Below are positions 46,452-54,520 of a DNA stretch of 64,000 nucleotides, in pieces. The first letter of the stretch is position 1. Each line of letters begins with the position of its first letter. Source of the DNA: an uncultured Tessaracoccus sp. Lineage in GTDB: Bacteria > Actinomycetota > Actinomycetes > Propionibacteriales > Propionibacteriaceae. The stretch covers positions 154,944-218,943 of the forward strand of contig NZ_CALUCN010000004.1 of assembly GCF_943914565.1 (NCBI RefSeq), read 5' to 3'. A program made the position numbers and the translations under genes. A model generated the notes under the pieces. The model was given only the letters and a program-made list of their open reading frames with translations. It was not told the origin of the DNA and did no database searches.

Positions 46452-47456
46452 ATGACGAGGCCCCGGCGACCGACCATCCGGGACGTCGCGCACGCTGCGG
46501 GCGTCTCGACTGGGACGGTGTCGCGGTACCTCAACGGCGGGCACTGGGTCTCCGACCACGCGCAACGCGCCATCGCCCGCGCGATCGAGACCACCGGCTA
46601 CACCGCCAACCAGTCCGCGCGCACCCTCGTCACCGGCCGCAGCAACTCGATCGCCTACCTCATGACCGAGACCTCGCGCATGCCGTTCGCCGACCCGACG
46701 TACGCCCTCCTCCTGCGTGGCATCGCCGTCGAGATGGCCCGACGGGGGCGCACCCTCGTCGTGCTCGTCGCCGGCACGCAGGAGGAACGCACCACCGTCA
46801 GTCGCTACATCCGCGCCGGCCACGTCGACGGCGTGCTGCTCATCTCCCCGCACGCCGACGATCCCCTCGTCGCCGAGCTCGTCGACGAGGGCGTGCCGAT
46901 GGCGTCGAGCGGCCGGCCGCTGGGCTTCGAGGACCGGGTCCACCACGTCACGATCGACGAGGCCGGTGGCGCCGCGCTCGCCACGAGGCACCTCCTGGAC
47001 CTCGGGCGACGGCGGATCGGCATGATCGTGGGCCCCGAGGACACCCCCGGCGGGCGGCTCCGACGCGCGGGCTTCGAACGCGCCATGGGGGACCGCTTCG
47101 AGCGGGACCTCGTCGTGACGGGCGACTACGGACGCCCGTCCGGCGCCGCGGCGATGCGGGAGCTGCTGCGCCGCGCACCGGACCTCGACGGGGTGTTCGC
47201 CGCCGCGGACGCCATGGCGCTCGGCGCGCTCGACGTGTTGCAGGACCGCGGGGTCGACGTGCCCGGCGACGTGGCCCTCGTCGGCTTCGACGACTCCGGC
47301 CCGGCGGCCGAGTCGCGGCCCGCGCTCACCACCATCCGGCAGCCGTGGGAACGCATCGTCGACGAGCTCGTGCGCCTCGTGCTCGCCGCCGTCGACGGCG
47401 CTCCGGTCCAGCGCGTCGAGCTGACGACGACCCTCACCCGTCGCGAGAGCGCCTGA
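46452..47456 (+). CDS. LacI-family regulator, divergent from GH101
   Basis: 334 residues. HTH at the N-terminus (TIRDVAHAAGVSTGTVSRYLNGGHWV), then the sugar-binding sensor domain ending with VALVGFDDSGPAAESRPALTTIRQPWERI. Divergent to the GH101 gene with two candidate operators between them, so it likely controls the glycosidase in response to a released sugar (inference). ATG at 46452; the GC-rich region is coherent with neighbours. A loose inverted repeat with 8-base arms spans its stop codon. Confidence 0.88.
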   Translation: MTRPRRPTIRDVAHAAGVSTGTVSRYLNGGHWVSDHAQRAIARAIETTGYTANQSARTLVTGRSNSIAYLMTETSRMPFADPTYALLLRGIAVEMARRGRTLVVLVAGTQEERTTVSRYIRAGHVDGVLLISPHADDPLVAELVDEGVPMASSGRPLGFEDRVHHVTIDEAGGAALATRHLLDLGRRRIGMIVGPEDTPGGRLRRAGFERAMGDRFERDLVVTGDYGRPSGAAAMRELLRRAPDLDGVFAAADAMALGALDVLQDRGVDVPGDVALVGFDDSGPAAESRPALTTIRQPWERIVDELVRLVLAAVDGAPVQRVELTTTLTRRESA

Positions 47457-47502
47457 ACTCGCGCTCCTCGCGCACGCGTCGACGACGCTCGTCAGGCGCC
47501 GG

Positions 47503-49272
47503 TCAGCCCGATCCGTCGCCGGTCCACCGGTAGTGGAAGCCTCGCCCCGCCATCGTCGTCGACGATGGCGCCAGCACGCCTTCGTGCATCAGATCCTTCA
47601 GCACCGGCCCCATGTTGGTTGCTTGGGCACCGACGATGGAGCCCAGCTCCGTCGTGCTGATCCGGCCCCGGTGGCGGGCGTACTGGCGAGCCGTCACCGT
47701 TCTGCTTGGCACCTCCCTGTGCATCCCGCGTTCGCGGTACTCGAGTTCCAAGCGATCGCCGACTTGGGCGGAGAGCTTGAACACAGGGGGCGTCTCTGCA
47801 GGCACTCCCACGACTGGGTCGAGGAGAGGATCGGCTCCGACCCGCTGCCGGCGCAGCAGCTCAAGGACTTCTTGCGCCTCTTCCACCGAGACCTGCAGGT
47901 AGGGCGCCAGAACCTGCTCATCCACCCAGAGCCGATCGGTGACGAGACGCATGGCCATCAGCACCCGAAGGTTGCGCAACAACTCGGGCATCCCGAGCCC
48001 GTCCAGCCACGCCATCCAAGCGTGATCAGGGTTGATCCCGGAAAGCGTCGCGACGACATACGGACCGTCGATCTCACGGATCGTGGGCATGCGAAGGCCG
48101 CGACGAAGCAATTCGCCGACCATGCGATCGACACCGATCCCCTCTCGCTCGGCAATTCGCAGTGCCGCCATCAGCTCTGTCAGCGCAGCATTTCGAGAAG
48201 TCGAGGGGTGTGTGATGATATTCGCAGCAGTCACGCCGCCGAAGAAGCCTCCAGGGCTGGTGACCTTCAGCACGGCGCCTTCGTGTTCGATGAGCGTCGG
48301 GTCCGGCAGCCCCCACTCCCGATGGGCCAAGCCGTTGACAATCGCCTCGCGGATGGCACGCTCCGGAAGCTGCCGTACCTGCCCGACGACCAGTCCGGAC
48401 GGTACGTGGGACAGCGGATTGTAGGCTCTGACGACGGTGAACGCCCGCTGGATCTGTTCAAGCAAGGACACGGAGCCGATCCGTACTCGATCACTGCTGT
48501 CCTGACCTGGAGCCTCGCGGCGGATGTAGTCCAAGCCGGGCTCGGTGCGCCCAACGAACATCAGCGCCGCTGCGTTGGTGAGGTGGCCGTCGCCATCGAT
48601 GGCGTTCAGGCGGGAGAGCAGATCCCGCGGGCTGGCCTCGGCCAGCTCAGATGCGGCCTCCTCGCCGCTTGCCTGCAGGAAGGCACGCGCAGCGTCCATC
48701 GCAGCCGGTCGCACCTCGTGGAAGCTGACATTGGAGATCTGCGCGGACCAGTCAAATCGGATTGCTTGCAGGTGGCGCTGGTGCCACGTCGCGGCATCAA
48801 TTTCCTCGCATCGATCACCGATACGCCAGCGGATCTTGCCCTTGAACCTGATGGGTTCCAGGGCCGTCGGGGAAGTGACGAGCAACAGCCGTACCTCCCG
48901 GACGTGAACTTCACGGACCGTGACTGTGAGTGCACGTGCCGTGTGCTGGTAGATCCTCTGGCGTAGCCATTCGGCATCGAGCGACGTGCCGATCAGCAAC
49001 GGTGCGTCATCCCTGTCCTTGTCATTCACGCCGACGATGAGGGCGCCGCCTCCGAGGGTGTTGGCCATGCACGCGGCGGCTCTTGCGAGCTGCTCTGCAG
49101 CTCGTTCGTCCTCCTCATTACCCGGCAGGAGTCCGCCGTGTGCACCGCGTCTGCTGGCGTCCTCCTTGAAGTCGACGTGCTTGCGTTCCTTGATGCGGTA
49201 TCCAGCGTCCAGCTGCTCCAGCGCCGTACGAATCTCCGCTTCCACGGGATCCGGGCCGAAACTTGTGCCCAT
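47503..49272 (-). CDS. AlbA_2 (Schlafen-type) domain regulator with HATPase_c_4
   Basis: 589 residues. The N-terminal AlbA_2 domain (about 30-170) has the pattern ERKHVDFKEDAS...ACMANTLGGGALIVGVND... RIGDRCEEI. A GHKL-like HATPase_c_4 domain (about 290-440: IREAIVNGLAHREW...LKVTSPGGFFGGVT) follows, then C-terminal winged-helix-like segments. Such proteins are common in accessory and defence-associated regions and are thought to bind DNA or nucleotides. GC content looks lower than that of its neighbours. Palindromic repeats just upstream suggest autoregulation. Biochemical role unknown. Confidence 0.8.
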   Translation of the reverse strand: MGTSFGPDPVEAEIRTALEQLDAGYRIKERKHVDFKEDASRRGAHGGLLPGNEEDERAAEQLARAAACMANTLGGGALIVGVNDKDRDDAPLLIGTSLDAEWLRQRIYQHTARALTVTVREVHVREVRLLLVTSPTALEPIRFKGKIRWRIGDRCEEIDAATWHQRHLQAIRFDWSAQISNVSFHEVRPAAMDAARAFLQASGEEAASELAEASPRDLLSRLNAIDGDGHLTNAAALMFVGRTEPGLDYIRREAPGQDSSDRVRIGSVSLLEQIQRAFTVVRAYNPLSHVPSGLVVGQVRQLPERAIREAIVNGLAHREWGLPDPTLIEHEGAVLKVTSPGGFFGGVTAANIITHPSTSRNAALTELMAALRIAEREGIGVDRMVGELLRRGLRMPTIREIDGPYVVATLSGINPDHAWMAWLDGLGMPELLRNLRVLMAMRLVTDRLWVDEQVLAPYLQVSVEEAQEVLELLRRQRVGADPLLDPVVGVPAETPPVFKLSAQVGDRLELEYRERGMHREVPSRTVTARQYARHRGRISTTELGSIVGAQATNMGPVLKDLMHEGVLAPSSTTMAGRGFHYRWTGDGSG

Positions 49273-49289
49273 GGGTCGAGCCTAGCTCC

Positions 49290-49322
49290 TGGGTACAACT
49301 TTGCGCCGAAAAGTTGTACCCA
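49290..49322. promoter_or_regulatory. Operator-like inverted repeat upstream of the AlbA_2 gene
   Basis: Perfect 13-bp arms (TGGGTACAACTTT and its complement AAAGTTGTACCCA) around a 7-base loop. It ends 18 bases upstream of the AlbA_2 start codon, overlapping the expected promoter. Confidence 0.7.
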
Positions 49323-49341
49323 GAGGTCACCACCGCGGTAC

Positions 49342-49370
49342 GGGTACAACTTTTCGGGCCAAAAGTTATG
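49342..49370. promoter_or_regulatory. Second, imperfect copy of the AlbA_2 operator repeat
   Basis: GGGTACAACTTTT at 49342-49354 faces AAAAGTTATGC at 49361-49371, matching the first repeat apart from the outer bases of one arm. A further half-site ACAACTTTC lies at 49398-49406. The copies are spaced by about five helical turns centre to centre. Confidence 0.55.
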
Positions 49371-49433
49371 CTTGCATCGCCGAGATGAGGCACAGCGACA
49401 ACTTTCCGCCCCGACTGCTGCCGGGCGGGTCGG

Positions 49434-50174
49434 TCAGCCAGGCCGGTCCTCCTGGGCGGCGACCTCGCGCCCGGCTTCTGCTCGTGCTGCACGCTGCATC
49501 CGAACACGCACGCGACGCTCCTCGGCGACGCGGAACTGCCGAGCGAGGAAGATCCCGAACGCGATCGCGGCGACGGCGAACACCCACCACTGCAGCGCGT
49601 AGCCCTGGTGCATCGCGGTGCCGTGCTGCTCGGGCAGTTCGACCTTCGCCGGCGCCAGCCCTTGCTGGGCCGACTGCTCCTCGTCGAGCGTGACGTAGCC
49701 GCCGACGAGCGGCGCCGGCCACGTCTGCGCCAGCCGCTGGAGCCTGACCGACCCGCTCGGCCGGTCCTGCTCGTGGTCGCTCGCGAGGAAGACCCCCACG
49801 ATCTCCTGCCGCCCCGACGGTGGCGCGGCCGGCTGGTCCCCCTCGGCCACGGAGCCGCGCACGACGGCGACGTGGCGGCCGTCGTCGAGCCGCATCGCGG
49901 TCACGACGCGCGCCTCGGTGGTGCCGGTGACGACCTGGTGCTCAGGGAGGTACTCGCCGGCGGCGCTCACGCGCCGGCCGTAGACGTCGTCGACGGTGCC
50001 GTTGGCGTGGACGGCCGGCGCCAGCGCGACGGGGGGTTGGGCCGCGCGTTCGGTCGCGACGTCCTCGACCGACAGCTGGAAGCGGCTCATCTGCCACAGG
50101 CCCAGCACCACCATCACCGCAGCCACGGCGAGTCCGCTCGCGACGGCGACGAACTGCTTGGTGCGCAGGCTCAT
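49434..50174 (-). CDS. SURF1-family protein
   Basis: 246 residues. Two membrane helices (about 7-29 and 194-215) flank an extracytoplasmic beta-rich domain; signatures GLWQMSRFQ and YALQWWVFAVAAIAFG are present. SURF1 proteins assist cytochrome oxidase assembly. The ATG lies inside the end of the D-Ala-D-Ala-ligase gene with a four-base overlap. Soluble C-terminal tail is rich in Arg/Glu. Confidence 0.9.
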   Translation of the reverse strand: MSLRTKQFVAVASGLAVAAVMVVLGLWQMSRFQLSVEDVATERAAQPPVALAPAVHANGTVDDVYGRRVSAAGEYLPEHQVVTGTTEARVVTAMRLDDGRHVAVVRGSVAEGDQPAAPPSGRQEIVGVFLASDHEQDRPSGSVRLQRLAQTWPAPLVGGYVTLDEEQSAQQGLAPAKVELPEQHGTAMHQGYALQWWVFAVAAIAFGIFLARQFRVAEERRVRVRMQRAARAEAGREVAAQEDRPG

Positions 50175-51097
50175 CCGACGAGGTCCACCAGCGTGTTGAA
50201 GACGTCGCCGACGCTGCGGCCGGCCGCCTCGAACGCCAGCGGCGCGAGCGAGGTGTCGGTCATGCCGGGGGAGACATTGCCCTCGATGAACACCGGTGTG
50301 CCGTCCTCGCGAACGACGACGTCCATCCGCGACAGGTGCCGCAGCCCGAGCGCGACGTGCGCGGTCACCGCCATGTCCGCCAGCCGCGCCGTGACGTCGT
50401 CGTCGAGTTCGGCCGGTGTCACGAACCGCGTCGTGCCGGCGGTGTAGCGGGCCTCGTAGTCGTACATGCCCTGCGCGCGGATCTCCACGGCCGGCAACGC
50501 GACGGGGCCGTCACCCTCGTCGAGCACGGTCACGGCCACCTCGGTGCCGGCCACGTGCTCCTCGACGACGGCCACCTGCCCGTACGCGTACGCCTCGACG
50601 AGTGCGGCGGGCAGGGCGTCGGCACTGGTGACCATCGACACGCCCATCGCCGAGCCGGACCCCGCGGGCTTCACCACCATGGGCAGGCCGACGTGGTCCA
50701 TGAGCGCGTCCATGATCCGACGGGCACCCAGCTCCTTGAACACGTCCTGCGGCAGCGCCACCTGCTTCGGTGTCGCGATGCCGGCCGCGGCGACCAGGGG
50801 CGTCGCGATGGCCTTGTCGAACGTGCGGCGGGCGGCGGCCCCCGTCGGGCCGATGAACGGGGCGCCGACGGTCTCGAGCACCTGACGCAGCGCGCCGTCC
50901 TCACCCAGCCCGCCGTGGAGCATGGGCACGACGACGGCGCCGGGGTGCTCGTCGATGAGCGGCAGGAGCTCGGCGTTCACGTCGGCGCGGTGGACGGTGC
51001 GGCCGGCCTCCTGCAGGGCGAGGGCGACCCGTCGCCCCGAGCGCAGGGAGATGTCGCGCTCGTGCGAGAGGCCTCCGGCGATCACGATGACGGTCAT
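50171..51097 (-). CDS. ddl: D-alanine--D-alanine ligase family protein
   Basis: 308 residues, the usual Ddl length. ATP-grasp fold with N-terminal GGLSHERDISLRSG, the PMLHGGLGEDGALRQVLE segment, VVKPAGSGSAMGVSMV and C-terminal FIEGNVSPGMTD. It joins two D-alanines for peptidoglycan. Whether it is the only Ddl in this genome cannot be told. Overlaps SURF1; 12 bases after the aminotransferase gene. Confidence 0.9.
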   Translation of the reverse strand: MTVIVIAGGLSHERDISLRSGRRVALALQEAGRTVHRADVNAELLPLIDEHPGAVVVPMLHGGLGEDGALRQVLETVGAPFIGPTGAAARRTFDKAIATPLVAAAGIATPKQVALPQDVFKELGARRIMDALMDHVGLPMVVKPAGSGSAMGVSMVTSADALPAALVEAYAYGQVAVVEEHVAGTEVAVTVLDEGDGPVALPAVEIRAQGMYDYEARYTAGTTRFVTPAELDDDVTARLADMAVTAHVALGLRHLSRMDVVVREDGTPVFIEGNVSPGMTDTSLAPLAFEAAGRSVGDVFNTLVDLVG

Positions 51098-51109
51098 GGC
51101 AGCCTCCTG

Positions 51110-52411
51110 TCAGCTGACGTCCGGCGACGGCCCCGGGCCCGGGAACCGCCTGGTGGGGATGGTGTTCGTGCCGAAGATCGTGTGCGTCTCGAACTCGTCG
51201 TGGATGACGCCGGCGAGGCGACGGACCCCCTCGCGGATGCGTTCGGCCGGGGGGAAGCAGTAGGACAGGCGGATGTTGTTGCCGCCCTGCCCGTCGACGT
51301 AGAAGGCGTTGCCGGGCACGAACGCCACGCGGGCGTTCACCCCGCGCGGGAGCATCGCCTGCGCGTCGAGCCCGCCCGGCATCGTGAGCCAGACGAAGAA
51401 GCCGCCCCCGGGGTGGGTCCAGGTGACGCCGTCGGGCATGTGCTCGTCGAGCGACTCCAGCATCGCGTCGCGGCGCCCGCGGTACATGTCGCGGTAGACC
51501 TCGATCTGGCCCTGCCAGTCGTAGTGCTCCAGGTAGTCGGAGATCGCGAACTGCGAGAACACCGGCGGGCACAGCGTCGCCGACTCCTGCGCGAGCACGA
51601 GCTTCTCCCGCACGGCGTGCGGCGCGAGCACCCAGCCGATGCGGAAGCCGGGGGCGAAGATCTTCGAGAACGAGCCCAGGTAGATGACGTCCGGGTCGAG
51701 CGAGCGCATCGCCGGCAGCGGCTCGGACTCCAGCGACAGCAGCCCGTAGGGGTTGTCCTCGACGCACATCACGTCCATCGCGTTGCAGACGTCGAGCACC
51801 TCGCGACGACGCTCGACCGGCTGCGTGAGCCCCGAGGGGTTGCCGAAGTTGGGGATCGTGTAGAGGAACTTCACGCGCTTGCCGTCGGCCCGCAGCCGCT
51901 CGCAGGTCTCCCGGAGCGCGACGGGGTCGATGCCGTCGGCGTCCGAGGCGACGTGGACCACCTCGGTCTGGTAGCTGAGGAACGTCCCCAGCGCCCCGAC
52001 GTAGCTCGGCGACTCCGCCAGCACGACGTCGCCGGGGTCGCAGAACACGCGTGTGACGAGGTCGAGGCCCTGCTGCGAGCCGGCGGTGACGACGACGTCG
52101 TCGGGGTGGGCGTGGATGCCCTCGAGCGCCATGACGTCGCAGACGCCCTCGCGAATCTCCGGTTCGCCCTGGCCGGAGCCGTACTGCATGATGCGGGCAC
52201 CGTGGTCGCGGATCAGGCGCGAGACGTTGTCGGCGATCGCGTCGAGGCCCAGGTCCTTGATGTTCGGCATGCCGCCGGCGAGCGACACGATCTCGGGGCG
52301 GTTCGCCACGGAGAACAGCGCGCGGACGGCGGAGACCCGCATCCGGCTGGTGCGTTGTGCGTAGTTGTCGGCGAACCGGTCGAGCCGGGTGTCGTGTCTG
52401 TCGGTGCTCAC
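51110..52411 (-). CDS. PLP-dependent aminotransferase, class I/II (LysN/MocR-domain type)
   Basis: 433 residues. The PLP lysine is K250 in GSFSKIFAPGFRIGW; the substrate-binding ISLAGGMPN-like N-terminus is VSLAGGMPNIKDLG and NPYGLL/DNPYG lies before the lysine. It resembles 2-aminoadipate/valine-pyruvate type transaminases. GTG at 52411 is chosen; it is not preceded by a strong Shine-Dalgarno sequence, so the start is somewhat uncertain. Substrate unknown. Confidence 0.87.
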   Translation of the reverse strand: MSTDRHDTRLDRFADNYAQRTSRMRVSAVRALFSVANRPEIVSLAGGMPNIKDLGLDAIADNVSRLIRDHGARIMQYGSGQGEPEIREGVCDVMALEGIHAHPDDVVVTAGSQQGLDLVTRVFCDPGDVVLAESPSYVGALGTFLSYQTEVVHVASDADGIDPVALRETCERLRADGKRVKFLYTIPNFGNPSGLTQPVERRREVLDVCNAMDVMCVEDNPYGLLSLESEPLPAMRSLDPDVIYLGSFSKIFAPGFRIGWVLAPHAVREKLVLAQESATLCPPVFSQFAISDYLEHYDWQGQIEVYRDMYRGRRDAMLESLDEHMPDGVTWTHPGGGFFVWLTMPGGLDAQAMLPRGVNARVAFVPGNAFYVDGQGGNNIRLSYCFPPAERIREGVRRLAGVIHDEFETHTIFGTNTIPTRRFPGPGPSPDVS

Positions 52412-52457
52412 GCCCAGCCAGTCTACGCTCCCACGCGTCGCGCCGAGGGGACTGTGG

Positions 52458-53015
52458 TCAGCCCGGGAGCTGCTCGAGGAGGGCGCGCACGTCGTCGGTG
52501 GAGAGGTCCGTGGCGGCGAAGACGACCTGGCCGGTGTTGCCGGTGGCCTCGTCCACGACGAGGCGCCCGCACGCCGCATGGCCGGTGTCCACCGACTTGC
52601 CGCACATCACGTCGCCGCCGTCCGACGAGGGGGAGGGCGACGTGGAGGCGCCGACGGTCTGCAGGTCGGTCACGCCCGCGTCGGTGAGGAACGGCTCGAG
52701 CGAGGGCTCCGGGCGGGTGAGGAGTACGACGATCTTGTCCGTGCCGTCGGTGAAGTTGCCCTGGACGACGTGCTTCTCCGAGCCGGGCGCCGTCGACGGG
52801 GGCTCGGACGCCGACAGCGCGAACTGGCCGAGCTGCTCGGGCAGCGTCGGCGCGGGGGTGGGCGTTGGCGACGGCTCGGGCGTGGCGGGCGCGCCGAGCT
52901 GGCGGCCGAGCACGTAGGCGCCGGCGATCACCGCCACCGCCAGCAGGACGGCGACGACGGTGAACAGCGTGGGGACGGGCGGCTTCGGCCGGGACCCGGC
53001 GTGCGACGTGGCCAT
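52458..53015 (-). CDS. Membrane-anchored Pro-rich hypothetical protein
   Basis: 185 residues. One N-terminal membrane helix (about residues 15-40), a Pro/Thr-rich stalk (43-60) and an extracytoplasmic domain with two cysteines (MCGKSVDTGHAACGRLVVDEATGNTGQVVFAA). It lies one base before the thioredoxin gene stop. A link to redox control through those cysteines is only speculative. Not recognised as a named family. Confidence 0.7.
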   Translation of the reverse strand: MATSHAGSRPKPPVPTLFTVVAVLLAVAVIAGAYVLGRQLGAPATPEPSPTPTPAPTLPEQLGQFALSASEPPSTAPGSEKHVVQGNFTDGTDKIVVLLTRPEPSLEPFLTDAGVTDLQTVGASTSPSPSSDGGDVMCGKSVDTGHAACGRLVVDEATGNTGQVVFAATDLSTDDVRALLEQLPG

Positions 53016-53016
53016 G

Positions 53017-53334
53017 TCAGCGCAGCTCGTCGATGACCTTCTGGAGGGCCTTCTTCGTCTTGCCCCCGGTGATGGACTTCGCCACCTTTCCGTCGACGAA
53101 GAACTGCAGCGTGGGCAGGCTCATGACGCCCTGCTGCGCGGCGAGGCCGGGCTCGGCGGTGGTGTCGACCTTCACGAACGTCACGTCCTCGTACTGCTCG
53201 TCGAGCTCCTCGAGGATCGGCGCGATCTGCTTGCACGGGGCGCACCAGTCGGCCCAGAAGTCGACCACGACGAGGCCCTGGCGGGCGAGCACCTCGTCGG
53301 TGAAGCTGGCTTCGGTGACGGCGGCGATGGACAT
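53017..53334 (-). CDS. trxA: Thioredoxin
   Basis: 105 residues, normal length. The active site is WADWCAPCKQIAP, with CAPC in place of the usual CGPC. The cis-proline loop is VMSLPTLQFF. ATG at 53334 has TTGGAG six bases upstream; the TTG four codons earlier lies inside that site. It is reduced by TrxB, encoded just upstream, and forms an operon with it. Confidence 0.94.
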   Translation of the reverse strand: MSIAAVTEASFTDEVLARQGLVVVDFWADWCAPCKQIAPILEELDEQYEDVTFVKVDTTAEPGLAAQQGVMSLPTLQFFVDGKVAKSITGGKTKKALQKVIDELR

Positions 53335-53346
53335 GGGGTTCTCCAA

Positions 53347-54282
53347 TCAGTCGTTCAGGGCGGCGAGGAACTTCTCGGCATCCAGGGCCGCGCGGCACCC
53401 GGTGCCTGCGGCAGTGACTGCCTGACGGTAGCGGTGGTCGACGAGGTCGCCGCAGGCGAACACGCCGGGGAGGTTGGTGCCGGTGGTGTCGGCCTCGACC
53501 ACGACGTAGCCCTCGGCGTCGAGGTCCACCTGGCCCTTGACGAGCCCGGAGCGCGGGTCGTGACCGATCGCGACGAACACGCCGGAGACGGGCAGCTCGC
53601 GGGTCTCGCCCGTGACCGAGTCGGTGAGGGTGAGGGACTCGACGCTCGACTCGCCGTTGATGGCGGTGACGACGGAGTTCCATGCGAAGTCGATCTTCGG
53701 GTCCTGCATCGCGCGCTCGGCCATGATGTGCGAGGCGCGCAGCTCGTCGCGACGGTGGACCACCGTCACCGTCGAGCCGAAGCGGGACAGGAACGTCGCC
53801 TCCTCCATCGCCGAGTCGCCACCACCGATGACGGCGATGGGCTTGTCGCGGAAGAACGCCCCGTCGCAGGTGGCGCACCAGCTGACGCCGCGGCCGGCGA
53901 GCCGGTCCTCGTCGGGGAGGCCCAGGCGACGGTAGCCCGACCCCATCGCGAGGATCACGGCGAGGGCGCGGTACTCGGTGCCGTCGGAGTCCTTCACCAC
54001 CTTCACGTCGCCGGTGAGCTCCACCTCCGTGACGTCGTCGGTGACGATCTCGGCGCCGAACCGCTCGGCCTGGGCGCGCATGTTGAGCATGAGGTCGGGG
54101 CCCATGATCCCCTCGGGGAAGCCGGGGAAGTTCTCCACCTCGGTGGTGTTCATCAGCGCCCCGCCGGCCTCGAGGGCACCTTCGAACAGCAGCGGGGCGA
54201 GGTTCGCGCGCGCCGCGTAGATCGCGGCGGTGTACCCGGCGGGGCCGGATCCGATGATGATGATGTCGCGAACGTCCGACAT
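53347..54282 (-). CDS. trxB: Thioredoxin reductase
   Basis: 311 residues. FAD motif GSGPAGYTAAIYAARA, redox motif CATCDGAFF, NADPH motif GGGDSAMEEATFL and C-terminal VFACGDLVDHRYRQAVTAAGTGCRAALDAEKFL are all present. ATG at 54282 has GGAG four to five bases upstream. Divergent from the GH20 gene. Confidence 0.96.
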   Translation of the reverse strand: MSDVRDIIIIGSGPAGYTAAIYAARANLAPLLFEGALEAGGALMNTTEVENFPGFPEGIMGPDLMLNMRAQAERFGAEIVTDDVTEVELTGDVKVVKDSDGTEYRALAVILAMGSGYRRLGLPDEDRLAGRGVSWCATCDGAFFRDKPIAVIGGGDSAMEEATFLSRFGSTVTVVHRRDELRASHIMAERAMQDPKIDFAWNSVVTAINGESSVESLTLTDSVTGETRELPVSGVFVAIGHDPRSGLVKGQVDLDAEGYVVVEADTTGTNLPGVFACGDLVDHRYRQAVTAAGTGCRAALDAEKFLAALND

Positions 54283-54387
54283 GACTCTCCTCGCAGCACG
54301 GTGGCGGTTGCCTCCCCATTCTAGACGCACACGACGAGGGCCCGAAGTCCTCGCCCCGGGGCGCAGGGAGGCGCGGTTCGTGACCCC

Positions 54388-54417
54388 TTGCAGGTCGCTC
54401 CGCGCTGTGGGTACAAT
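54388..54417 (+). promoter_or_regulatory. Candidate promoter of the GH20 gene
   Basis: TTGCAG (54388-54393) and TACAAT (54412-54417) are separated by 18 bases, close to housekeeping-type consensus. They lie about 100 bases upstream of the predicted GTG start. Confidence 0.5.
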
Positions 54418-54520
54418 CCGGACATCAGACGACCGGGTGTTACTGGACACAGGCATGACCGGCACCAACGGCGGTGGCTACGAGGCCGTCGCCACGCCCA
54501 CGCTCATCGAGGAGCTTGTC

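Noticed and set aside
47449..47499. Inverted repeat (GCGCCTGA ... TCAGGCGC) spanning the LacI stop
   Set aside because: The arms are only 8 bases and the loop is 35, so a terminator is not supported beyond chance.
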